Assembly: GCA_963930775.1 (NCBI GenBank)
Contig: OZ005689.1
Span: 14,198,923-14,262,922, forward strand
From: Cliona cf. orientalis
Taxonomy: Eukaryota > Porifera > Demospongiae > Clionaida > Clionaidae
Length of the DNA: 64,000 nucleotides
Direction: 5' to 3'
The notes beneath the pieces are model-generated. The model had not been told where the DNA came from and searched no databases. It saw nothing but the letters and a program-made list of their open reading frames with translations. Position 1 is the stretch's first letter. Every line of letters starts with the position of its first letter. Positions 11,020-21,468 of the stretch are shown here, in pieces. Made by a program: the position numbers and the translations under genes.

Positions 11020-12597
11020 GCTGGTGATGATCGATGATTTATTGCATAATTATGATGATCATGACTACTATGATGATAATGAATACTATGATGATTACTA
11101 ATTATTAGGTATTTCCCTAACAATATGATTTAACGTACTTTTTCAAAATTACACTAAGTCTTTATCTTGCATTAGCTAATTATTACAATACTATGATTGT
11201 GTGTGATATTGTAATCAGTTTTCTCAAGAGTATTATAAGCCTGAGGAGCTTAGAGTATTCATCTAACTGCTGAAAAGCTGTTTTATAGTACAAAGGTATT
11301 AAACCATGGAGACATGCTTTTGTACAGTACTAGTTGTCTTACTTATTTTTTTTAGTAAAGAACTTAAAGTATTTGTACTAGCTAATAATTCCTTGTGTGT
11401 ATATAAATATTATTATCATTATTCTGTACTTAAACGTTATTTCATTCTTTTACGTGTACATATGGATCAACCCGTGATATGCGAACATCACAGGTACTAT
11501 ATATAGTTATAATAGACCCCCGAAAGGGAAAGTGGACATGTAACTGCCATTATAATATATTATTACTATTAATACTTTACAGCTGTAAAGCTATAGCAGC
11601 CTGACAAAACACTAATAATAAAGCAGATAACAAAAAATTAATGATACATTAATTAATTAATTAATTATGAGCAAATCACATGAAGGTGAAGCATGATTTC
11701 GGTTGTGAGAAGCAACTAGCTATGACAAGGACATGATTATGTACATTGATTGTCAGAGTTAAATCTTGATAGGAATGATTCCCAGAAGATATCTACCAGT
11801 TAAGTTCTGATGCAGTTAAATGACAGACTGAGATCAATTAACTGGGGAGAGGGACTTCCAGAGGTAAGGCAGTCTATTAAAATATATAGAATTATTTGTC
11901 TCTGTTGTTTTTGACAAGTGGTTGTACGAGCTTTCTGTAGCTTCCAGATCTTGTTAGGTTAACACTAGCTACTAAATGAATTATACTTTGAGATTTTGAA
12001 GGAGTTATTAGATCGATGTGATGAGCTTTAGTGATTTAATAAAAAAACAAATGTGCATTGTCTGATCTGAATTCTACTAGGTAGAATTCAGATCAGACAC
12101 TATAATATATTATCATGATCAGTGATTTGAAACTAATTATAGTAACAGCCAGCTGCTGTCTGGATTGAGGATTTTTACTATATATTTTTAGCTTGGATAT
12201 GAATTTTTGCTAGGTGCCTATAATATAGTTAGCGAGAAATTATTGAGAAGGGCGAGTCAGTAGGAAGAGTTTTTTTCCAAAGAAAAGTACATAGAATGTA
12301 AAAAATACATTCGCTGAAACATTGACTCCCACAATGACTGCATGTAACACAATAATACATAATAATTATGGGCATTATATGAGAATCATATAACACATAA
12401 TCATTATAGGCATTATGAGAATAATATTATTATTATGAAACTTTTTTAAAACTGTCATAATTAATAATAGTAATATGACGTTCAGTAACAATAATTGATT
12501 ATGAAAAATTGATGCCTGATTAGGGAACAATACAGAATGATAATCAATTTCAATGCTTCAATCTCTGTAGTCTGGACTCAGCATAGTATACAACTAA
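11020..12597. other. Non-coding stretch
   Basis: AT-rich; no supported frame. It contains gat/atg triplet-rich sequence just after the LRR-like frame and a perfect hairpin at 12060-12098. Confidence 0.55.
12060..12098. repeat. Perfect 18-bp hairpin
   Basis: The arms GTCTGATCTGAATTCTAC and GTAGAATTCAGATCAGAC are perfect complements separated by three bases (tag). No U-tract or coding context indicates a role; it may be the collapsed ends of an excised element. Confidence 0.85.
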
Positions 12598-13330
12598 GCC
12601 TCCAGTTGATTTTCCTTTGCAATTCTTAATGCCCTCTTTGTAGAATCAATAGCCTTGGTTGTATTATCCATGCTCTTAAAAAGATCAGACTCAACGAGAG
12701 CCTGACATCCATGGCACTTGCTTCAAGTAATGCTCTGCTTTCTCTAGATCATCTAGAGTTGCCACAGCCCAGTATTTTCCATCCGTAGTTGTTCCTATAC
12801 ACACTTGAGCTGATCGGATCAGACAGTGAGCCTTGCTTGCACACAGACCAGGAGTGCCACTGTGACTATAATTGGCATAAAAATCAAAATATCCCTTATT
12901 TAGTTGATTTCTTGAAGTCGAGGATTGTGTTGCATCTTTCCTAATTTTTCAAGTCTTGCACATGTTATACCATACATCACTCGTGAAGCATCATCACCAG
13001 GAGCAAAATCTGAATTTAAAGCAAATCCTGATTTGTCATTTTTCCTTCGTAACAAATTAAAGCATGGTAGCTCGAATATGCTAGCACCTAGCCAGCAGAA
13101 AGTAATAATTGCTTCCATTGATCTGACATGCTAAAAATTGAGCGTCACTCAAGCAAGCTAGGGCCATTTTCCTCACAGTGACTCCCTTTCTGCAATCAAA
13201 GCTGTTACAGTATCCCTTTTCAATCATGGTTATGGCTCTAAGTTGCACATCCTCATTCTGTTTAATAAACGTTGCGCCAAGCCCTCTAGACTAGCTCTAC
13301 CCATGAACTCTTTAAATTGGTAGCACTTCT
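12598..13330 (-). pseudogene. Broken helical-repeat (TPR-like) coding remnant
   Basis: Several minus-strand pieces in different frames read as one protein: NEDVQLRAITMIEKGYC, then KMALACLSDAQFLACQ, then a piece with RVMYGITCARLEKLGKMQ, then WAVATLDDLEKAEHYL, and finally DNTTKAIDSTKRALRIAKEN ending at a stop. The paired-helix feel (DDLEKAEHYL, STKRALRIAKEN) suggests TPR-like repeats. At least three frame changes make it a pseudogene, or a poorly sequenced gene. It lies directly downstream of the CARD-encoding frame on the same strand, so CARD plus helical repeats may have been one protein. Confidence 0.45.
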
Positions 13331-13439
13331 TAATGTTAGCAACAAACTCTGAATATATTATACTTCACCACAAACGGTTCTTCCATACGTGGGGTTTTTC
13401 CATAAGTGGGGTGTTTGTTTTAGTATTGAACACACTTCA

Positions 13440-13750
13440 TCAATGTTTTAGTGATCCCTTTTTCTCTTTCTTGACTTCTGAGTACCAAAATTGTATCTTT
13501 TTATGTAGTTCAGTATGGGTAGGATGGATATTTTCCTCACCGAGACATGCTTCAAATTTAGCATAATATGCTGACTGGCCCTTTGTATCAAGTATCTGTA
13601 GCAGTTGCTCAATTTTGGCTCTACGGATTTTGCCACTAAGACTATCAAGCAACACCTCGATCTCATCACTGGTTATTAGATTACGTGCATACACTACTGG
13701 GACAAGTAAAGAGAGATTAATATCATACAAACCTCTCCTGTGATCCAGAA
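13440..13750 (-). CDS. CARD-like domain (fragment)
   Basis: The minus-strand frame has the layout of a caspase-recruitment domain: LLVPVVYARNLITSDEIEVL, then RRAKIEQLLQILDTKG, then AYYAKFEACLGEENIHP and THTELHKKI. The pattern of a leading hydrophobic helix, LIT-DE, K--QLL-IL--KG and KF--CL--E---H is characteristic of CARDs in NOD/APAF-type adaptors. The upstream frame is open for about 20 more codons without a clear start, so a 5' exon is missing or not seen. It ends in a lysine-rich tail (KKEKKGSLKH). Downstream on the same strand are broken helical repeats. CARDs act by homotypic binding in cell-death or immune signalling; here that role is inferred from fold alone. Confidence 0.6.
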
Positions 13751-13965
13751 GAGATATTTTATTTCTTTAAAAGCCTGCCTTGAATTCCCTGTCGCTAGCA
13801 TACTGCTCCCCTATCAGAATAGTGTAAGTAAATATTCATGACCAATTAATACGAAATCTGTCCCTTTGATGAACTTCTTCATGATGAAAGTGGCATATGC
13901 ATCTTTATTATCTGTGGTCTCTAGCATCTGCAATATATGTTTAACCTTATCTTGCCTTATTTTTA

Positions 13966-14390
13966 CCGTACTACCTCTAATTTAATGGACATCAGAAAAA
14001 TAATTATTTTGGCCAATGTCTGCTATAATTAAAGCACACGAAAATAGTTGGCGTTTGAAGTATCCAATAAATTAGAACACGCTTTCACGCATGTGCAATC
14101 GGTCAAATGGACGTATGATCGAGCAGCTGCAGAGATTGAGAAAATGAGACGGTAGCTACCTGGAGCTCCCTATTCATGGTGGGAAAGAGAACAACTCGCC
14201 TCCTTCATACACTGATATGGGTATAGGTAGTGCGCTAGCACGAGCTGTCCGCACTAGAACAACGATGTCCGGATAAGTAGAACAACAAAAATTCAAACTT
14301 CATTGACTGTCCGGTGTAATTAGAGGTAAAAAATAATTCAAAATGGTGTCCGGATAATTAGAGATGTCCGTTAAATTAGAGGCAATACGG
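13966..14390. mobile_element. MITE with CCGTA-TACCTCTAATTT ends, copy 1
   Basis: The left end CCGTACTACCTCTAATTTAA is inverted at the right as TTAAATTAGAGGCAATACGG, and the element is flanked by TA on both sides (13964-13965 and 14391-14392), as in Tc1/mariner-type insertions. Internal blocks with atccggaca are also inverted. A second copy in opposite orientation is at 33169-33593. Confidence 0.85.
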
Positions 14391-14844
14391 TATATCCAAA
14401 AGTAGAATCTCTTTGTCATAATATGTAGCTACTCACAAGTTTGTGATAATCAAAGTAGCTACTGCAGTAACTCTATGGGACTTAAGGTATCACCAAAGTG
14501 CGTGGGCGTTAGGTGGGAGATATGACACCTAACCGTATCAAGGTCATAAGGTCATACTATTATGCTAAAAGAGTGGGTGTGGTCGATAAACCACAGGCAT
14601 GCTGAACAGAAAGTGCACGATTTGTAGCACTAGTAAACCTTCTTAAGCAATTCGAAGCCCCCCCAGATTTTCAGCTTTATATTATAGTTTATTGTGAACA
14701 ATTGTTGACCTGTATCAAATATTGACTACTATCATGTAATTTTACGCTACGAAATTCATGAGAATTTCTCCTCAAAAGTGCATTTTATGACATTTCAATA
14801 TCAGGGCAGAAAATTTTTGCGCGCTTCGTGCGCAATGATCATCA

Positions 14845-14880
<36 letters not shown>

Positions 14881-14889
14881 ACATTATAA
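14391..14889. other. Non-coding, with long C tract
   Basis: No gene. It ends in an uninterrupted poly-C tract of about 33 bases near 14848-14880, preceded by a gcgcgcttcgtgcgc palindrome that recurs in other repeats of the window. Confidence 0.6.
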
Positions 14890-15190
14890 ACTGTGTCTAT
14901 GCCCATGGAATATGAGGAGGACGAGCTGGCAGATGGGTCAGACGATGAAAAACGTTTATATAGGGCTGAAATGTGAGCCGGTAGGAAGGCTAAAGCTGGG
15001 AAAGCTGCTAAAAGAAAGAGGGAACAGTTCCCACGAAGGGACAGTTAGGCTTGGAAGCCAAGATGGCAGCCTCAGAATAGTGGTGTTTCCAATGCTGCAG
15101 GGGTGTCCCAGCCGTCCTCCTTGGGTGCAGCTCAATTTCCATGTGGGAGACTACAAAGCATGTTATATTTAGGTCCTTGTTTTCACTATT
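14890..15190 (+). mobile_element. DIRS-type Gag-like fragment
   Basis: A degenerate plus-strand reading (YEEDELADGSDDEKRLY, then GRKAKAGKAAKRKREQFP) resembles the basic, charged C-terminal part of Gag-like proteins of DIRS retroelements and sits upstream of a DIRS pol remnant in the same orientation. It contains stop codons. The similarity is by composition and context, so the call is modest. Confidence 0.4.
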
Positions 15191-15838
15191 TAGCTGTTTA
15201 TTCATGAAGTTTCATAAGTTGACTCAGTCAGGCCTGTGAAATATCTGTTGATAGGCTGTATCTTGGGCTCTCTGGCAAGCAATCAGTCAGATGGTTTGGG
15301 GGGGGGGGGGCACGGCCCCCCTATTCCTACGCCTATGCATATCCCTGAGTATTAATCTCCTTCGAAGAGGCCTCTAACTCGTTCAACCAGAAATTGGCAT
15401 GCTCATGCAGCCTACCCTGCACGCATATTGGCTCCGAATCACCGACCGGCACAGGTTCTAGCAGGCGCTCTGCCACCAATTCAATAGCATCCAACACAAT
15501 CACTGAATCACTATCAGAATCTGTGTCATCACACAATACTGCACCTGCAGTGCAACCATAACACAACAGTACATCACATAGAGTGAATGCATAAACCATA
15601 GAACAACACAGCACACATACATACACAATCTAAATGCACATCACTATGCAAACCAATTACCATGAACTAGGTTAATGACTAATCAATATGACTATACACA
15701 CACACGTACAATTAAGCAAGAAAAACCCATAGGATCAGAGCATCACAAATCAAAATAATTGTAGAAAGATCAACAATAGTTATCGTTATTTTCCTTGCTT
15801 ACCCATCACGTTCTTTAACAATAAGTCAGGGCAAGCAT
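15191..15838. other. Non-coding, interrupting the DIRS remnant
   Basis: Contains a G tract (about 15299-15311) followed by a repeat end (cctattcctacgcctat) that also appears near 16318. The minus-strand open frame at 15626-15333 is acidic and low-complexity and is not supported as a gene. Confidence 0.5.
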
Positions 15839-16117
15839 TGGGCTATTCCAGTTAATAAAGATAGCTACACCCCTGTTGAGTAACGATAATTGTATCCTGA
15901 GGGGGTAGCTTGACTTGATGAAGTCTTGGGGGGTGTTGAGGCTATTTTAATGATGTTCTGGGGGTAAAATGGTGCATTTTAACGAAGTCTTGGGGGTCAC
16001 TGCCTCCATTTTAATTAAGTCTTCTGGGGGAAATTTATCCGATTAGCTACTTGTCTTCAGGGGAACTGGAAAAGTTTTCCTCAACAGGGGTGTATTCTTA
16101 TTAACTGTACTGGCCCA
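15839..16117. mobile_element. MITE, TGGGCTATTCC family, copy 2
   Basis: TGGGCTATTCCAGTTAATA at the left is matched by TATTAACTGTACTGGCCCA in inverted, slightly diverged form at the right; the subterminal CACCCCTGTTGAG block is inverted too. The interior has tandem-like blocks built on gaagtcttgggggt. Confidence 0.8.
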
Positions 16118-16295
16118 TTCTTCAAGTGTCCTAGCTTGCCACACTATGCTCTGCTTGACTTACTGCTCGTTCTACAGCCAGGAAAACTCTTGACTCACTT
16201 GTCACACAGCATCCTTGATGCAAAAATGGGCGTGGTTAGAAGGAAATGTGGGTGTGGTCAAAAAAATCGCGCACGCTTCGTGTGATGTTATCTTT

Positions 16296-18390
16296 TGGCC
16301 CCTCCAACCTTACACATGTTCCTACGCCTATCCTCAAAGTACCTTGGCCTGTGTTTAAGTGCAATCATCGCTCGGTATTAGAGCATGAGGAATTTGTTGC
16401 CACAGCTATTAAGGAGCTGGTGCAGATGGGTTGTGTGGTATCATCTTTAGAGTGCCCTACTGTTTGTAGTCCACTATCTGTTGTTGCCAATGCCAAGGGA
16501 ATTAGGTTCGCCAAGTTGCTTCGGCAATCAGTGGTGAAAAGGTGGAGGGGTAAAGGGATTAGAGCTATCGTTTATATTGATGATGGTATTGTGGCCTCAA
16601 AATCGCAAGAGCAGTGCCTTATGGATAACCAGCTGGTCAGCTCTGACCTAGACCTAGCAGGTTTTGTCTTGAATGTTTCTAAGTCGTAGCTAGAGCCACA
16701 CCAGCTTGGTGCATGGCTGCGGTTTCATTATTGATCTCTATAATGGTAATTTCCATGTGCCAGAAGAGAAAATCATTAATAAAACAGGCATACATGCAGT
16801 CCTGCGTGCCAGTTAAGTGCCTGGCTAGCATTATCGGAAAAATAATATCCATCTCCGCGTAGTTAAGGCCTGGGTCCAGTACAGAACGCGATATTCCAAA
16901 TAGCGCACACCGAACGTCAAGCGCACGTGACCACGCCCCATTTATAGTAGTGTAAAGTCATGTGATACATTGCAGTATAGCTAGCTAGATAGTTGGTAAA
17001 GTAGAGAGCGTTTGAGGCGGAGGTCTTACCGCCGCTTGACAGACTTATTTAGTGTAGGATAAGTTGAATTACTATGATTAAACGTTAGATACGGCGGGGG
17101 AAAGTTGGAAGTTATAAAACCGCCGAGTAGTTATCGTGAACGTGTCCCTCTGACGACCTCGAAGAGCGGTGAGATATAGGCTTCGGCTGTTCTGGCCTAC
17201 CTACTGGAACCCCCTTCAGTTGTCAGTAAGTTTACATTGATATAAACCATCTGTGTGAGTGTGGTGCCCATCAGGGGTGATTTTGATCTCCGCCTCCATC
17301 GATTTATGTTACTAAAGCGGGTGATGTCGTTGCTTTGGTGACGTCATTTGTTTACTAATTAGCTAATCTAATTAGGATTTTTCAAAACATGCTAAGTCTA
17401 CTCTATCATATGACTACTTAATCATGCTTATAGAATTTACTTATACATTGCTATATGTCATGAAAGTAGCAACATAAGTAGTTAATTCTACATTGACCCA
17501 GGCCTTAAATGCGCAGAGATGTCCCTTGCAACTGGCCCCGTCTCACGTCTGAGAACCAGAGCCTTGTATACTGCCATCAACAGTAGACGTTCATGGTGTG
17601 ATAGCTAGTGTTTTCTTGCCCCAGAATGCCAAGGAGGAATTAGAAATTTGTTTCAGAAATATCAACAGTCTCAATAGTAAGCCCATATGGTTTAACTCTG
17701 GTGCTACAAGAATTGTGTACTCATGCAGAGGCTATAGCGAAAGCAGCTATGGAGGTTATATGGCGGAATTAGGCCAAGAAATTGCACATGGCCAATGGTC
17801 GATCGGAGGCCGAGGCCTTGCTTAGTTCAACTTGGAGGGAGCCAAAGGCGGTGTACTTGGTATTGAGGTCTTTCACTGGAAAATTAGCAGGACATACAGT
17901 CAAATGGTTTACTGATAATCAGGGTGTGATTTATATTATTTGTTCCGGCTCAAAGAAACAGCATCTGCAAGAAGGGGCCATAGAAATTTGTTCAACATTG
18001 AACTGGAAGTGGAGTGGATCCCCCGAGATGCTAATGAATATGCTGATGTTATTAGCAGAGTCATTGATTATAATACTATGACGATTGGATCCTTAATCCT
18101 CATTTATTCCAATTGTTAGATGCTATGTGGGGTCCCATGTTGTTGATTGCTTCGCATCACCAGAAAATGCACAGCTTCCTAGGTTCCATAGCCAGTTTTG
18201 GTCTCCGGACTCCATTGCAGTTTATCAGTGGAATAACAAGAAGTGGCAGGGGAAAATGTTATTGTTTAGCAAGCAGATCTAGAACTTCCTCAAAAACTGT
18301 CCCTCTGCTGAATACAGCCATTGTCACGATTGACAACACACACATTCCCAGTGCTGTCAAATGCCACATCATACGTAGGAAGCATTGAAT
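16296..18390 (+). mobile_element. DIRS-type retroelement RT/RNase H remnant
   Basis: Plus-strand fragments in several frames give an RT piece (CVVSSLECPTVCSPLSVV, and RAIVYIDDGIVASKS with the YIDD catalytic box), a connection (SLATGPVSRLRTRALYTAI), an RNase H piece (VKWFTDNQGVIYI) and the downstream region read from the frame containing DAMWGP, VDCFASPENAQLPRF and VYQWNN. The order, together with the WGPxxVDCFA-type block after RNase H, is typical of DIRS elements rather than LTR elements. There is an internal deletion between NAKGI and RFAKLL and many stops, so it is inactive. It is interrupted at 16863-17508 by a TTAA-flanked element. No tyrosine recombinase was found downstream. Confidence 0.65.
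16863..17508. mobile_element. piggyBac-like non-autonomous element
   Basis: The ends GGCCTGGGTC and GACCCAGGCC are perfect inverted repeats and each is flanked by TTAA (16863-16866 and 17505-17508). A duplicated TTAA is the hallmark of piggyBac-superfamily insertion. Removing the element and one TTAA restores continuity of the interrupted DIRS reading frame across ISISVVKCAEMSL, which supports insertion into the retroelement. No transposase inside. Confidence 0.85.
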
Positions 18391-19151
18391 TGTCCATCAC
18401 CACCACCCTTACTGCATCGTAAAACTAGGGGCATTGTCAATGATGGCAACCTGGCACTCTCTGCTGCCACTAAAACTAGAATTACTACTACTACTTCATC
18501 CGTTCCATACTACTCCTGGACTAGTAACCATGAACGATGGTAACACCCATAACAACCATAACCATGGCAATGCAGAAGTTGAATAGTTCACGAACAGAAC
18601 TAGAACTAATAATTGTTTGTCATTAATTTTACACAAATTAGTTCAAAACACATAATTGTAGGACATTGTATTGGTTTAATAATCACAAAATCGATATACA
18701 ATATTGCATGTGCATTGGAATACATTAATAACTCATTAATTTTTTGTACAATAATATCATAATTGCATGTGCACGTGTATACTTGTGATGAACCACGTAA
18801 CTTAGTTATATTATCTATAACTTTAATTTCACACAAAAATTAATAATTAACATCAGTACTAGTGGCAAGATCAATAACAGGAGGTTTTGAAAAATGAAAT
18901 AAAAATTTAATTTCATCAGATTGTTTGAGTTCAATCGTAGATATTTCACCCACAAAAGTTATCAAATCAGTTGCATTGTCTTTATTATAAGGGAATAAAA
19001 GTTAATTACAATACACACAAAGGATTTCGGTGATTAACATGTATTATTAATTTTATTGTGCAGAAATCTTAATCTGAATTCAATGAGTTACACTGAATTC
19101 CACCAGGACCCATTTCAATGTAGTCTTCATCTGCATCCACTATTGCGTTTG
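18391..19151. other. Non-coding stretch
   Basis: AT-rich, with only a short unsupported frame at 18836-18606. At 19081-19140 there is an alternative continuation of the neighbouring receptor tail (see the CCP-TM entry). Confidence 0.5.
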
Positions 19152-19451
19152 TCATATATAGTGACTTTCTTTTCTGACTTCATGAAGTTTATCACTGAAA
19201 TAAAAAGCTTTTCTTAACAGGCTAATGGTACCTATGTAGATTTCTACCTATCATTCCTTTTCTGTAACCAATCAGCAGGAACCCGACAATGAGAAAGATA
19301 CTTGTGAAGAGTATAATTGTGAAGGATGCAAAGACAGCCATTAGTGCCATATAATATCCATCATTACAGGCATAGGAAACATTTGACTCAAATGTAGTTT
19401 GTGTAACATCCACTATACCATTATCTGGTGTGCCTGGATGTCCACAGTCAA
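19152..19451 (-). pseudogene. CCP/sushi-TM terminal exons of a truncated receptor
   Basis: A minus-strand exon begins after an acceptor (CATGTAG) near 19451 with VDCGHPGTPDNG and continues with VSYACNDGYYM, the half-pattern of a complement control protein (sushi) module. A strong TM segment (FTIILFTSIFLIVGFLLIGY) and a basic stop-transfer (RKGMIGRNLH) follow. A donor there (CATAG|GTACCA) joins in phase to an exon after CTTTTTATTTCAG, giving a tail SDKLHEVRKESHYI and a stop at 19152. If two extra bases in the TA run are ignored, the tail continues MTNAIVDADEDYIEMGPGG, with a YxxM motif. Upstream exons are absent; a foldback element begins 265 bases away on the 5' side. I read it as the 3' end of a cell-surface receptor whose 5' part was lost. 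Confidence 0.5.
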
Positions 19452-19715
19452 CAGCTACATGAATAAAAAAGCAAATTTTAAAGCAACACTGCTAATCAAT
19501 GTCTAGTAATGTTTTGAACAATATCTGGTAGTATAGAAAGCCTTCCTTTCAAGTTAAGCCAGATATTTGCCTTTAAAGTTAATAATAATAATAATAATGA
19601 TATTAATCTACTTATTCTGCAATTTCCATGACAACAATACCGCCATAATTTCAAAAGGTAGGCGGAGATTGATATTTTTAGGCCACTGTACCATGGTTGT
19701 TAGGAATGAACAGTA

Positions 19716-20953
19716 TGGAATTCCAAAGCGGACAAAATTGGATGATACACAAAATAATTGTCAAACAGACTTACACATAAAACAATTATTGTCAAACTTG
19801 TCTAGAAGAATTGTCAAGCTCATCCAAAATAATTTTCAAACAGCTACACACAAAATATTGTGCACACTTTGCCTAAAACATTTGTCAGTCCTTGTACAAA
19901 ATTATTGTCAAAGACACACATTTGCTATGGTCAAAACCACACAAGTTTGTCATGCGCAAACATACAAAATCGTTATGCTCAACCCACGCACCAATTAAGG
20001 ATGGAATCGGATATGGAATCCAAGATACGCAATTACGTCATTACGCGCTGCGGGTGTGATCTAAATAAAGTGCATCCTGCAGAGAGCGACTCAGTCAAGC
20101 TGTCACAAGAAACGGCTATAATTTATTACGTGCTATTGGGATGGACGTGGAGTGTGAGTGTCTCTCTTCTTAACAGGTAGCCGTAATGTCAGAGTTTGGC
20201 ACAAAATCAGTCAGCCGCGGTGGCTTCGCTAGACTATAGTGTAGCTTGCTTTTATTAAATATAACATATCCAGACTCCTCCAATAAATCTCTAAATTCAA
20301 TTTATGCACGAAGATATATAGCTATGCATAGTCTTTTGCAGACATTAGGTGGGGATCAAGCTGCTTGGCAAACCTACCTGGATATCGAGATAAACCAACA
20401 CACATCTCAGTAGTCTCACAATCGTGCAAAGCCACACTGGCTCTGTGACTGATTTTGCGCCGAACTCGGACATTACAGCTACCTGTTAAGAAGAGAGACA
20501 CTCACACTCCATGTCCATCCCAATAGCACATCATTTTAGCCTCACTTCCTCTTGCGACAGCTTGACTCAGTCTCGTTCTCTGTATATAGGGTGCACTTTA
20601 TTTAGATCATACCCGCAGCGCCTAATGACGTAATTGCGTATCTTGGATCCGGATTCCATATCCGATTCCAACCTTAATTGGTGCGTGGGTTGAGCATAAC
20701 GATTTTGTACGTTTGCGCATGACAAACTTGTGTGGTTTTGACCATAGCAAATGTGTATCTTTGACAATAATTTTGTACAAGGACTGACAAATGTTTTAGG
20801 CAAAGTGTGCACAATATTTTGTGTGTAGCTGTTTGAAAACTATTTTGGATGAGCTTGACAATTGTTCTAGACAGGTTTGACAATTGTTTTATGTGTAAGT
20901 CTGTTTTGACAATTATTTTGTGTATCATCCAATTTTGTCCGCTTTGGAATTTC
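19716..20953. mobile_element. Foldback (long inverted repeat) element
   Basis: The left arm (about 19716-20215) is repeated in inverted orientation on the right (about 20440-20953), with a central loop of roughly 220 bases. Outer ends read TGGAATTCCAAAGCGGACAA and its complement. Inside each arm are subrepeats built on the unit ttgtcaaac/attgtcaag. The open frames in both arms are mirror images of each other, with no domain, so they are not genes. The structure fits a foldback-type or large-TIR non-autonomous DNA element. Confidence 0.85.
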
Positions 20954-21468
20954 ATATAGTGCACATCAGTATAGATTTCCAATTTACCACATTTACTATT
21001 TTCATCATAACATCTAGGGAACTCATATACTTGGCCCCCAACTAAAGTATGATGTACACAATGAGTGTGGCTATTTTTTGGGCGGGTCCATTTTCATGAA
21101 TATCATTAACCTTTGACCCACACCCTATTAATTAAAATTCCTTTTTTGGCTAACAACTCCTGAACAGAACAAGTGCAGGTATTCATATTTGGTATGGATG
21201 ACACATGCATAAAGGCCTTTCTTTCTGAGAGACAAGAATCTGCAATTGGGCATTGCAGTGGTTGGAACAGTGAAATATCAACATTCGATAGACGTGTACA
21301 AAAAGTCTATGTACATCTACAAGGTATAATCTGATGAGATAATATGAAGAATGGTAGAAGTTAAGTGACAACAAAACACTTTTGAGAGAAGAAAGAGACA
21401 ATATAATGTACAATGAATAAGTTACAGGTGTACTAAAGTGGGCGTGGCAAGAATAACAATTGTTTTCA

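Noticed and set aside
14828..15172. 114-codon frame with a proline run
   Set aside because: The prolines come from a poly-C tract; the rest is a degenerate retroelement Gag-like piece in a different frame.
15333..15626. 97-codon acidic minus-strand frame (DDTDSDSDSVIV)
   Set aside because: Low complexity, no supporting exon or domain; sits in DNA that interrupts the DIRS remnant.
19567..20180. Plus-strand frames of 143 and 106 codons
   Set aside because: They are mirrored by minus-strand frames in the other arm of the foldback element and show no domain, so they reflect the repeat, not genes.
20567..20982. Minus-strand frames with similar peptides
   Set aside because: Same foldback repeat in inverse; AT-rich peptides without features.
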